Shown: positions 19,612-27,191 of the stretch, piece after piece | Numbering within the stretch: the stretch's first letter is position 1 | How the letters are laid out: each line of letters begins with the position of its first letter | DNA from: Chromohalobacter beijerinckii | GTDB taxonomy: Bacteria; Pseudomonadota; Gammaproteobacteria; Pseudomonadales; Halomonadaceae | Length of the DNA: 64,000 nucleotides | Assembly (NCBI RefSeq): GCF_023061185.1 | Contig: NZ_JAKGAK010000012.1 | Span: forward strand, 34,933 to 98,932 | Direction of reading: 5' to 3' | Program-made: the position numbers and the translations under genes | The notes under the pieces: model-generated | Told to the model about the DNA's origin: nothing | The model's input: only the letters and a program-made list of their open reading frames with translations | The model's database searches: none

Positions 19612-21120
19612 ATGTCCCGAGTGCCCTTTTACCTCTTGGTCGGCGCCTTGCTGGTCATTGGTATCATCTTGACCATCTTCCGACATTTTCACTACGACGT
19701 TCCCTTCATGCCGGGCGAGCAACGCCAGATATGGGAAGTCGAGGCACAGGTCAACTTCGATGCCGAGAACGGCCCCGTCAGAATCGATCTTGCCCTGCCC
19801 TCCAACCAGCCAGGCTTTCGTCTGCTGACGGAAAACACCGCCTCTTCGGGGTTCGGACTATCATATCTGCGTGACGACAAAGCACGCCATGCGCAGTGGG
19901 CAATCCGGCAAGCCAATGGGCCCCAGCAGCTTTATTACTCAGCGCAGTTGCTGGTGACCGATGGCGAGGAAGAGTTTCTGGCCGAACCTCCAGCATTGCA
20001 ACGCGATATCGGCTGGGAGCGGCCCTACGATACCGCTGCGAGAGAAGTCATCGACCAGGCACATGAGCGCTCGGCGGATGCCTTCACGTTCACGCGTGAG
20101 TTGATCAAGGAGTTCACCGATCAACGCCAGGGGGAAAACGCTCGACTTCTGCTCTCTCAATACGAGCGCCCTGTCTTGCTGACCCGCTTACTCAATCAAG
20201 CCAATGTTCACGCTCGGATCGTCAATGGGCTGAGGCTGGAAGACGGCCGTCGTCGACAGTCGCTGACCCCGTGGCTGCAAGTGTTCGAAAATGAGAAATG
20301 GGTACTGATCAATCCCCGGACGGGCGAGCAAGGCAAGCCGGATGATCTCTTGCTGTGGGAGCGTCACGGCAATGCCGTGCTCGAAGTCCAGGGGGGCAGC
20401 GACTCTCGCGTGAGTTTCTCCATGTTGCGTCATAACGAGCCGGCATCGGTTGCGGTGCGCAATCAGTTTGCCGACGATACCCTGCTGAACTTCTCTATTC
20501 ACAGCTTGCCCATCGAAGAACAGGCCCTTTTCAAGACGATCCTTTTGATTCCCATTGGGGCGCTGGTCGTCGTGCTGCTGCGCGTTCTCGTGGGGCTCGA
20601 GACCTCCGGTACTTTCATGCCGGTGTTGATCGCTCTGGCCTTCATCCAAACGACCTTGATCACCGGGTTGGTCGGTTTCCTGCTCGTCGTCGCCGTAGGC
20701 CTGGTGATTCGCAGCTATCTATCGCGACTCAATCTATTACTGGTGGCGCGAGTGTCGGCGGTGATCATAACGGTCATCGCCATCATTTCGTTGTTCTCGG
20801 TCATGGCCTATCGCTTCGGCCTCAATGCGGGGCTGACCATCACCTTCTTCCCGATGATCATTCTCTCCTGGACCATCGAGCGGATGTCGATCCTATGGGA
20901 GGAAGAAGGCCCGAAAGAAGTCCTCAAGCAAGGATTCGGCAGCCTGCTGACTGCCGTGCTGGCCTATCTAGCCATGAACAATCCTTGGGTCCGCCACATC
21001 ACCTTTAACTTCCTGGGCGTACAGCTGATTCTCATGGCCATGATTCTGCTGCTGGGGAATTATACCGGATACCGTTTGCTGGAATTGCGACGCTTCCAGC
21101 CCCTGGCGAAGGATGACTGA
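19612..21120 (+). CDS. Inactive-transglutaminase / 7TM membrane protein
   Basis: This 502-residue inner-membrane protein has an N-terminal helix (about 5-24), a periplasmic region of about 270 residues resembling the inactive transglutaminase fold (including RLLNQANVHARIVNGL, WLQVFENEKWVLINPRTGE), and a C-terminal block of about seven membrane helices (about 305-490). This architecture is typically found between a RimK-linked Zn_protease-like protein and an ATP-grasp ligase, as here. It starts 78 bp after the lipoprotein gene and its stop overlaps the ligase start by 8 bp. The transglutaminase-like domain lacks an evident Cys-His-Asp set. Role unknown. Confidence 0.8.
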   Translation: MSRVPFYLLVGALLVIGIILTIFRHFHYDVPFMPGEQRQIWEVEAQVNFDAENGPVRIDLALPSNQPGFRLLTENTASSGFGLSYLRDDKARHAQWAIRQANGPQQLYYSAQLLVTDGEEEFLAEPPALQRDIGWERPYDTAAREVIDQAHERSADAFTFTRELIKEFTDQRQGENARLLLSQYERPVLLTRLLNQANVHARIVNGLRLEDGRRRQSLTPWLQVFENEKWVLINPRTGEQGKPDDLLLWERHGNAVLEVQGGSDSRVSFSMLRHNEPASVAVRNQFADDTLLNFSIHSLPIEEQALFKTILLIPIGALVVVLLRVLVGLETSGTFMPVLIALAFIQTTLITGLVGFLLVVAVGLVIRSYLSRLNLLLVARVSAVIITVIAIISLFSVMAYRFGLNAGLTITFFPMIILSWTIERMSILWEEEGPKEVLKQGFGSLLTAVLAYLAMNNPWVRHITFNFLGVQLILMAMILLLGNYTGYRLLELRRFQPLAKDD

Positions 21121-22084
21121 TATGTGGGCGACTCCAGCCAGGTTGCAGGCCAAGGGCGTCATTGGCATGAACCGCCGTAACATACGCTACATCGGTCGTT
21201 ATAACGATCGCCGGCTCTATCCTCTCGTCGACGACAAGCTGCAGACCAAGCTCCTGGCCAAGCACCATGGAATTACTACGCCAGACTTGATCGGTACCGT
21301 GAGCACGCAATTCGACGTGAAGCACGTCGTCGAGATGGTGAAAGACGCACCAGGTTTCGTCATCAAACCCGCCAAGGGCAGTGGCGGCAAGGGCATTCTC
21401 GTCGTCGAACGCCAACAGGATGGTGGTTACGTCAAGCCCAGTGGTGCGCGTATCGAACGGGTGGACCTGGAACGTCACGTTTCCAATATCCTGTCCGGGC
21501 TTTATTCACTGGGCGGCACGCCCGATGTCGCGGTTATCGAGTCCTTGATCGCCTTCGACGAAGTCTTCGCCGCGTATACCTACGAAGGCGTGCCCGATAT
21601 CCGCGTCATTATTTTTCGCGGGTATCCAGTCATGGCGATGATGCGCCTTTCCACGGCGGCGTCGGATGGTAAGGCAAACCTGCACCAGGGCGCCGTCGGC
21701 GTAGGGCTCGACATCACCACGGGTGCGGCCTTGCGAGGCGTGCAGTTCAATCGCCCGCGCGAAGACCATCCCGACACCGGCCACGGCCTGGCCTCCTTGT
21801 ACGTTCCAGGTTGGGATGCCCTGCTCCACCTGGCAGCCAGCTGCTATGAAATGACCGGACTCGGTTACTTGGGCACCGACATGGTGCTCGATCGCCACCA
21901 CGGCCCAATGCTCCTCGAACTCAACGCACGCCCGGGGCTAGCCATTCAGATGGCCAATGGCGAAGGGTTAAGGCGGCGACTGGACCTGATCGAGAAGCAA
22001 GCCGAGACACGCTCGGTCGAAGCACGCGTCGCTTTCGCACAGCGGCATTTCGCGCGCGAGGGAGAGCTGGCCAGTTCCGCATGA
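21113..22084 (+). CDS. Alpha-L-glutamate ligase-like ATP-grasp protein (RimK-related)
   Basis: This 323-residue ATP-grasp enzyme belongs to the alpha-L-glutamate ligase-like family. ATP-binding features are VIKPAKGSGGKGILVV (glycine-rich loop, about 84-99) and, late, MLLELNARPGLAIQMANGEG (metal-binding Glu/Asn). Such enzymes join an amino acid to a carboxylate acceptor through an acyl-phosphate. ATG 21113 overlaps the upstream stop by 8 bp; a second ATG three codons later is possible. The overlap argues that it works with the 7TM protein, perhaps making a product that is exported or sensed by it (inference). No signal peptide. Confidence 0.82.
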   Translation: MTDMWATPARLQAKGVIGMNRRNIRYIGRYNDRRLYPLVDDKLQTKLLAKHHGITTPDLIGTVSTQFDVKHVVEMVKDAPGFVIKPAKGSGGKGILVVERQQDGGYVKPSGARIERVDLERHVSNILSGLYSLGGTPDVAVIESLIAFDEVFAAYTYEGVPDIRVIIFRGYPVMAMMRLSTAASDGKANLHQGAVGVGLDITTGAALRGVQFNRPREDHPDTGHGLASLYVPGWDALLHLAASCYEMTGLGYLGTDMVLDRHHGPMLLELNARPGLAIQMANGEGLRRRLDLIEKQAETRSVEARVAFAQRHFAREGELASSA

Positions 22085-22168
22085 CCGGAGCGGAAGGCCG
22101 GGCACGTCTGGCCCCGCCCGGGGCAACGGCGTAGAATGCCCCGCACTACCGAGAACGATGGTGTTGCG

Positions 22169-22618
22169 ATGCTCGACTCCCATGCGCTACTGACTCAGGC
22201 GGAACGCCAGTGCCACAAGCACGGTGCGCGCTTCACTCCGATACGGCGACGTGTCTTGGAGATGATTGCCACCTCGCCAGGCGGTCTCAAAGCCTATGAT
22301 CTGCTTGACCGTCTCGCTACGGAGCATGCCTCGGCGCGCCCCCCGACCGTCTATCGCGCGCTGGAGTTTCTCATTGAGCAAGGCCTGGTCCATCGCATCG
22401 AATCGCTCAACGCCTATGTTGCCTGCCCTTGTCCCGAGCATGCGCATGGCTTCCAACTACTGATATGCCGTTCGTGCGGTCGAGTGGAAGAACTGCACCT
22501 CGACGACGTCAACGAGCAGTTGACCCAGGTAGCTCGTCAACAAGGCTACCGTATCGAGCGACAAACCATCGAACTGCTGGGCCTGTGTGCATCCTGCACC
22601 GAGCAAGCGTCCGCTTAA
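22169..22618 (+). CDS. zur: Zinc uptake regulator Zur (Fur family)
   Basis: This 149-residue Fur-family repressor has the winged helix with FTPIRRRVLEMI and RPPTVYRALEFLIEQGLVHRIES, and the structural zinc pair of CxxC motifs (Cys100/Cys103 in ICRSCG and the C-terminal CASC). The N-terminal LTQAERQCHKHG and the acidic/Cys-rich loop VACPCPEHAHGF are Zur-like rather than Fur-like. ATG 22169 is preferred; one 11 codons upstream is possible. It is 29 bp ahead of hisI. I looked for a Zur-box palindrome upstream and did not see one. Zur normally represses zinc-import genes, none of which lie in this window. Confidence 0.85.
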   Translation: MLDSHALLTQAERQCHKHGARFTPIRRRVLEMIATSPGGLKAYDLLDRLATEHASARPPTVYRALEFLIEQGLVHRIESLNAYVACPCPEHAHGFQLLICRSCGRVEELHLDDVNEQLTQVARQQGYRIERQTIELLGLCASCTEQASA

Positions 22619-22647
22619 CTCATCCAACGCCAAGACGACGACACGCC

Positions 22648-23088
22648 ATGACCGATCTCTTCAAGCAACTCGAGCCGGCAACGCAAGGCACGCGCGAACC
22701 GACCAGTACGTTGCTCGACGCCGTGCGTTGGAACGCTGACGGGCTGATTCCCGCCATTGCGCAGCAGCATGAGAGCGGCGAGGTGTTGATGATGGCATGG
22801 ATGAATCGCGCCGCGCTGGAGGAAACGCTCGCCACCGGGCGTGTCTGCTACTGGTCGCGCTCACGCGGCAAACCGTGGCGCAAAGGTGAATCTTCCGGGC
22901 AGGTTCAGAAGTTGGTGGCGGCGCATCTCGATTGCGACGGTGACACTCTGTTGCTGAGCGTCGATCAGCAAGGACCTGCATGCCACACCGGGCGGCGTAG
23001 CTGCTTCTATGTTGCATTAGGCGAGGAAACAGCGGAAGTCGGCAGCGCGCCACTGATGGATCCCGCCGAGCTATACGGCCAGCGCTAG
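22648..23088 (+). CDS. hisI: Phosphoribosyl-AMP cyclohydrolase
   Basis: HisI opens the adenine ring of phosphoribosyl-AMP in histidine synthesis. The 146-residue protein has the core [20 protein letters not shown], the metal-binding LDCDGD and the zinc cysteines in [10 protein letters not shown], so it looks zinc-dependent and intact. ATG 22648 is the sensible start; the frame is open upstream through the end of zur. It is placed between zur and yidD, not with hisE or other his genes, which hints at a zinc-related role or a second copy elsewhere; this cannot be decided from the window. Confidence 0.93.
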   Translation: MTDLFKQLEPATQGTREPTSTLLDAVRWNADGLIPAIAQQHESGEVLMMAWMNRAALEETLATGRVCYWSRSRGKPWRKGESSGQVQKLVAAHLDCDGDTLLLSVDQQGPACHTGRRSCFYVALGEETAEVGSAPLMDPAELYGQR

Positions 23089-23090
23089 CC

Positions 23091-23375
23091 ATGCGACTGC
23101 TCGGCAAGTGCCTCTCCGGTGTCATGATCGGTCTGCTGCGCGGCTATCAGTACGTCATTAGTCCTCTGCTTGGCCCACGCTGTCGCTTCTGGCCCAGCTG
23201 TTCGCAATACGCAGTGGAAGCCATCCAGATTCATGGCCCCCTGAAAGGCGGTTGGCTGGCGCTCAAGCGAATTCTGAAATGCCATCCCGGCCACCCCGGC
23301 GGTGTCGATCCGGTGCCGCCCGGGCCAGGCGACTGCGACTCTCACGCCGATCACGAACACTCCAATACGCGCTGA
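23091..23375 (+). CDS. yidD: Membrane protein insertion efficiency factor YidD
   Basis: This 94-residue protein has the invariant YidD block ([35 protein letters not shown]) and the following [18 protein letters not shown]. YidD is a small amphipathic inner-membrane-associated protein that helps YidC-dependent insertion. It usually lies between rnpA and yidC near the origin; here it follows hisI by 2 bp. The last 20 residues are rich in His and Asp and vary between species. Confidence 0.95.
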   Translation: MRLLGKCLSGVMIGLLRGYQYVISPLLGPRCRFWPSCSQYAVEAIQIHGPLKGGWLALKRILKCHPGHPGGVDPVPPGPGDCDSHADHEHSNTR

Positions 23376-23437
23376 AGGCCCTCTGGCCCCGCGTTGCTCG
23401 TGGAGAACGCAGGCACTTAGCAGACCATTCAGACACG

Positions 23438-23848
23438 CTAGGCGGCTTGCTTTGCCACCGTATAGATTCGATCAAGCATGGCATGCAATCCGTTGCTACG
23501 CGTCGGTGACAAATGCTTGTCGAGACCAAGCTCGCCCAGGAAGTCCGGCGGCGTCGCCTGAATCTCGCTGGGGGGCCGGTCGTTGTAGATCCGCAGCAGA
23601 ACGGCGATCAGCCCCGAGACGATGGCGGCATCGGAGGTTGCATCGAAATGCAGCCGGCCATCCTCCAGGCGGTCGTGGATCCAGACATTCGACTGACAGC
23701 CCTGAATCTTGGTGTCGTCGCTTTTCAACGACTCAGGGAATGTCGGCAATTGTTTGCCCATGTCGATGATGTACTGGTAGCGATCCATCCAGTTGTCGAA
23801 TATGGCGAACTCATCGGCCAGTTCGGCTTGTGCTTCTCGTGCTGTCAT
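23438..23848 (-). CDS. sufE: Cysteine desulfuration protein SufE
   Basis: SufE accepts sulfur from the SufS (or CsdA) cysteine desulfurase for Fe-S cluster building. The 136-residue protein has the acceptor cysteine Cys51 in the conserved IQGCQSNVW, and the SufE core LPTFPESLKSDDTKIQGC. ATG 23848 follows GAGGAGG, an excellent ribosome site. It is convergent with yidD and lies just downstream of the recombinase gene (27 bp). No other suf genes are in view, though nfuA is 2.5 kb away. Confidence 0.93.
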   Translation of the reverse strand: MTAREAQAELADEFAIFDNWMDRYQYIIDMGKQLPTFPESLKSDDTKIQGCQSNVWIHDRLEDGRLHFDATSDAAIVSGLIAVLLRIYNDRPPSEIQATPPDFLGELGLDKHLSPTRSNGLHAMLDRIYTVAKQAA

Positions 23849-23875
23849 GCACCCTCCTCGCAAATCGATTGCTCA

Positions 23876-25087
23876 TTATAACGTGCCATCGCCATGTGTG
23901 TCGGCGTCCCCGAGCTGGTGATGCGCCAATTGACGATGCCACTCTTCAGCCTCGGCGTGCAGATAGCGCGCGGTGGTATCCAGACGTGCATGACGAGCGG
24001 TACTGGCCAGATAGCGCAATTCCACACCGGCCTGCGCCTGGTGTGTCAATGCAGTGTGGCGCAACCAATGAGGCGTGGCCTGTTGTAGCGGAGCGCGCTT
24101 GGCTTCCGGCAGGTCGTCAAGGGCTTGGTAGCCCGCACGAAATGTCTCGCGAATCAGCCGATAGAGCTGGTTATCCCCTACCCCGCGCTGGCCATCCAGC
24201 GCTCGCAGCAGCGGCGTGGTCTCGTCAGGCTCGGGCTGCGGCGACATGCCCAGCGTCATCCGCCAATCTGCGAGCAGTTTCATCATATCAGGCGGAACCG
24301 GCACCTCGGCCAGCTTGTCGCCCTTCCCCACAACTCGCCACCACCAGCGCCCTTCACGCTGAATGAAGTCGCCCATGCGTGCCTGCGCTATCTCGCCGAG
24401 GCGCGGCGCCAGCAGGTAGGCAAAGCCAAATAGAAACCGGCGCCGCGCCCAACGATAATAGGCGCCGTCGCCCGCCTTCGTGGATGGCGCCACTTCCAGC
24501 CATGCCCAGAAGCGCTTCCACAGCGTCCTTTCGAGATAACGCTCGATACGTTCGCTGCGATTGTCCATGCGACGACGCTTGTCACGCATCAGACGAAACG
24601 GATTGTGTTCGAGCCATCCCGCCTCGACCAGCCAGGCGAACATGCCCTGCAGGATGACCAATGCCTGGCGCCGGCTGGCCGCCGATAGCGGCTGACGAAA
24701 CGGCCGCCACTGCGGCGCATGTCGAGGCCGTGACGGCCCCTGCCACAATGCTGCCGGTTGAGGGTCAGCCAGGAATCGTTCATAGGTATCCAGCGTGTCA
24801 CGCCGGACGTCCCCTAACGCTTCGCCGCGCCGTTGAAGCCACAACAACAAACGCTCGGCTTCCTTGCGATAGGCGCGCCATGTCTGAGGACTCGACTGGA
24901 ATTCACGCAACCAGAGTGCAACGGCGTCTACATCGGTATGAGCCGAGATATGCGCCTCACGCCGCATGCTGCGTTTCTCGCCCGCTTCCACTGTCACCGT
25001 GGCAGCACTGGTTTCGAGCGCGACGATCGCTTCAAGCGGCCCTTCCAGTTCCTGCTCTTGCTGTTCCTGCCTCCGCTCGTCTTGCAT
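23876..25087 (-). CDS. Tyrosine recombinase / site-specific integrase
   Basis: This 403-residue protein has a SAM-like N-terminal domain (about 52-160) and a catalytic domain with the full tyrosine-recombinase set: Arg229 (LLAPRLGEIAQ), Lys in RVVGKGDKLAEVPVP, His340 and Arg343 (HWLRHTALTH), His366 and Tyr375 (ARHARLDTTARYLHA). It should cut and rejoin DNA at a specific site. No phage, transposon or integron genes surround it; instead it is divergent from a KfrA-like gene across a palindromic region. The arrangement looks like a resident chromosomal pair rather than an active prophage. Substrate site unknown. Confidence 0.87.
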   Translation of the reverse strand: MQDERRQEQQEQELEGPLEAIVALETSAATVTVEAGEKRSMRREAHISAHTDVDAVALWLREFQSSPQTWRAYRKEAERLLLWLQRRGEALGDVRRDTLDTYERFLADPQPAALWQGPSRPRHAPQWRPFRQPLSAASRRQALVILQGMFAWLVEAGWLEHNPFRLMRDKRRRMDNRSERIERYLERTLWKRFWAWLEVAPSTKAGDGAYYRWARRRFLFGFAYLLAPRLGEIAQARMGDFIQREGRWWWRVVGKGDKLAEVPVPPDMMKLLADWRMTLGMSPQPEPDETTPLLRALDGQRGVGDNQLYRLIRETFRAGYQALDDLPEAKRAPLQQATPHWLRHTALTHQAQAGVELRYLASTARHARLDTTARYLHAEAEEWHRQLAHHQLGDADTHGDGTL

Positions 25088-25143
25088 GACGGCTCATGCC
25101 CTCTCTGCTTCCAATGTCGAGCAGTGTCCGTCGTTACGTTCAA

Positions 25144-25175
25144 AAATTCAAGATAATGCGCGTAATCTTGAATTT
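25144..25175. promoter_or_regulatory. Perfect 11-bp inverted repeat between recombinase and KfrA-like gene
   Basis: Arms AAATTCAAGAT (25144-25154) and ATCTTGAATTT (25165-25175) flank a 10-bp GC-containing spacer. The 213-bp gap is AT-rich, unlike its surroundings. KfrA proteins bind palindromes in their own promoter, and tyrosine recombinases bind inverted arms around a 6-8 bp core, so it could be an operator or a recombination site. Confidence 0.7.
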
Positions 25176-25197
25176 ATAGGCAGTTTCATAATGTATT

Positions 25198-25220
25198 TTA
25201 CGTATTACGTTTAATGTAAT
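25198..25220. repeat. Short direct and inverted repeats before the KfrA-like gene
   Basis: TTACGT occurs twice with a 7-bp period (25198-25203, 25205-25210), and ATTAC/GTAAT (25204-25208, 25216-25220) form an inverted pair. They may be further protein-binding sites or part of the promoter for the KfrA-like gene, about 80 bp upstream of its start. Confidence 0.4.
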
Positions 25221-25300
25221 ATTGGCCAATTCCAGGTAACGGGGTATGCTGTGAGGAGTAATCCAACGCCCTTTGTGGCGCCCGGTACAGAGGACTCGAC

Positions 25301-26266
25301 ATGGCCCGCAACGGCATTCAATACGAGGACGTGCAGCACGCGATCGATACGCTGCTACGTCAAAACGACGCCCCTACCGTCCAGAAGATCCGCGACATTC
25401 TGGGCACGGGGAGCTTCACGACGATCAGCGATCATCTACGGGAGTGGCGTTTACGGCGGGAGCGGAACCGGGATGTCACGTCGAGCGAGACACCGCCGGA
25501 GGCGCTACAGGCATGGATGACGGATCTCTGGGAAAAAGCCCAGGCGCTGGCGGCTGAATCCCTAGCGCATTATCGTCAGGAGGCCGATCAGCGTGTCGAA
25601 GAGGCGCAAGCCGGGGCCAAAGCCGCCGACCGTAAGGCAGCTGACGCCGAGGAGCGCCTGGCAGCATTGAATACGCATTTCGAGCAGGCACAAGCGCGGC
25701 TGGAAGAAAAGACAATGCAACTGGCCAACGCGCAAAGCGAACTGCAAGCGGCCCATCAGCAGGAAACCCAGCAGGCACGACGCGTGCAGCAACTCGACGA
25801 GGAATGCCAGAAACATCAGCGCCAACTAGAAACTGCTCGCAGTGAGAACCGTGAAGCCATGGCAGAGCTCTCACGTGAGCATCAGACGCAGCTGAAACAA
25901 GAGGAACAGCGCCACGAAGCGGCGGAAGCACGCTTGATGGGACTTCTCGATGACGCGCGTCAGGAGCGCCAGAATATCGAAAAGCAGGCCCAAAAACGCA
26001 CTGCATCACTGGAACAGAAGCTCGAGCGTGTACAAGCCGAGCTCGCCGAGCAGCGCCGCCAATACACGACACTGGAAGAAAAGGCACGCAGCGAAACCTC
26101 GCAGCGGCAGTCATTGGAAAGCAAATTACGGGAAAGCCAAGGGCAACTACAGCAAACGCAAAGCGACAGCCGGCGCGCAGAGCGTGAACTCGAGCAACAG
26201 CACGCCGTCAATCGCGAGCTGCGCGAAAAGCTGGCACGCCTGCCACTACCCCCCTTCGTCGTCTAA
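25301..26266 (+). CDS. KfrA-like DNA-binding coiled-coil protein
   Basis: This 321-residue protein has an N-terminal KfrA-type helix-turn-helix domain (about 1-65; IQYEDVQHAIDTLLRQNDA, then GTGSFTTISDHLREW) and then a long coiled coil (about 75-310) rich in Glu, Gln, Ala and Arg with no proline until the very end (LPLPPFVV). In plasmid RK2, KfrA binds an operator in its own promoter and may act in partitioning as a fibre-forming protein. ATG 25301 follows AGAGGA. Chromosomal homologues next to a tyrosine recombinase recur in related gammaproteobacteria as I recall, but their role is not established. Confidence 0.82.
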   Translation: MARNGIQYEDVQHAIDTLLRQNDAPTVQKIRDILGTGSFTTISDHLREWRLRRERNRDVTSSETPPEALQAWMTDLWEKAQALAAESLAHYRQEADQRVEEAQAGAKAADRKAADAEERLAALNTHFEQAQARLEEKTMQLANAQSELQAAHQQETQQARRVQQLDEECQKHQRQLETARSENREAMAELSREHQTQLKQEEQRHEAAEARLMGLLDDARQERQNIEKQAQKRTASLEQKLERVQAELAEQRRQYTTLEEKARSETSQRQSLESKLRESQGQLQQTQSDSRRAERELEQQHAVNRELREKLARLPLPPFVV

Positions 26267-26308
26267 TTCGAAATACGGACACTTCCCGGCCACCAGACCT
26301 CGAAATGA

Positions 26309-26335
26309 CGAAAGCCCGCACATGGCGGGCTTTCG
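26309..26335. terminator. Bidirectional terminator between KfrA-like gene and nfuA
   Basis: An 11-bp perfect stem (CGAAAGCCCGC at 26309-26319, complement at 26325-26335) with a 5-nt loop lies between two convergent stops. The A/T ends of the stem supply partial T-runs in both directions. Confidence 0.75.
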
Positions 26336-26385
26336 ATGCTGGCTTCGGACTGTCACGACTTGGGAGTGGTCGTGTCTAGCGTCGT

Positions 26386-26976
26386 TCAGCGGTAATAAGC
26401 GTTGGTATCGTCGGTATGGTCGGTGACGTCACGGATACCGACCAGTTCGGGAACACGTTCGACCAGCGTCTTTTCGACCCCATCCTTGAGGGTTATATCG
26501 ACCGCGGCGCAACCTTGGCAACCACCACCGAACTGCAGCACCGCGATATTTTCCTCGGTCAACTGCATCAGGCGAATTTCACCCCCATGAGCCGCCAGGC
26601 CGGGATTGATTTCGCTGTAAAGCACGTAATTGACACGATCCTCGAGCGGACTGTCGGCATTGACTTTCGGCATCTTGGCGTTGGGCGCCTTGATGGTCAG
26701 CTGGCCACCCATGCGATCCGCATTGAAGTCGACCACCGCCTCTTCGAGAAACGCGATACTGTTCTTCTCGAGGTAGACCGTGATCTTGTCCAGATCGAGA
26801 CGCTCGTCGCTGGGCTCTTCCTCGCCCGGGCGGCAATAAGCCAGGCAAGTTTCGGCATATGGCGTCCCCGGCTGGGTGATGAAGATGCGCACCGCGATGC
26901 CTTCGACGTTTTGCTTGGCCAACAGCTCAGCAAGATATTCCTGAGCGTTGTCGGTAATTTGGATGGGCTGGCTCAT
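26386..26976 (-). CDS. nfuA: Fe-S biogenesis protein NfuA
   Basis: NfuA carries and delivers [4Fe-4S] clusters to target enzymes, especially under stress. The 196-residue protein has an N-terminal degenerate A-type domain (about 1-95) and a C-terminal Nfu domain with the cluster-binding CxxC Cys153/Cys156 (GGGCQGC). Length and layout match E. coli NfuA. It is transcribed away from metH and converges on the KfrA-like gene. Confidence 0.95.
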   Translation of the reverse strand: MSQPIQITDNAQEYLAELLAKQNVEGIAVRIFITQPGTPYAETCLAYCRPGEEEPSDERLDLDKITVYLEKNSIAFLEEAVVDFNADRMGGQLTIKAPNAKMPKVNADSPLEDRVNYVLYSEINPGLAAHGGEIRLMQLTEENIAVLQFGGGCQGCAAVDITLKDGVEKTLVERVPELVGIRDVTDHTDDTNAYYR

Positions 26977-27191
26977 AACACGTTACTCTCTACCTGAGAT
27001 GTTGCCTTCATGGTATGAAAAAGCGTCGCTCGACACAATCCCGAGTATTTTGCTGGGTCTTGGCGACTGCCCACATTGCGGAGCTTCTGGTACCATCCCC
27101 GCCTCGTATATCGCCTGCGTGACATCAGCCTCGTGCCGGTCTCGCTGACGTTCACCCTATCGCTCGGATCCCGCTGGAGAAATACGCCGAC

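Noticed and set aside
22085..22168. Zur box ahead of zur
   Set aside because: The gap is GC-rich and lacks the AT-rich palindrome typical of Zur sites.
23876..26266. Prophage or genomic island around the recombinase
   Set aside because: No phage genes, no tRNA target or flanking direct repeats were seen, and neighbours are housekeeping genes.
26977..27191. Cobalamin riboswitch before metH
   Set aside because: I looked for the conserved B12-box and did not find it in the gap.
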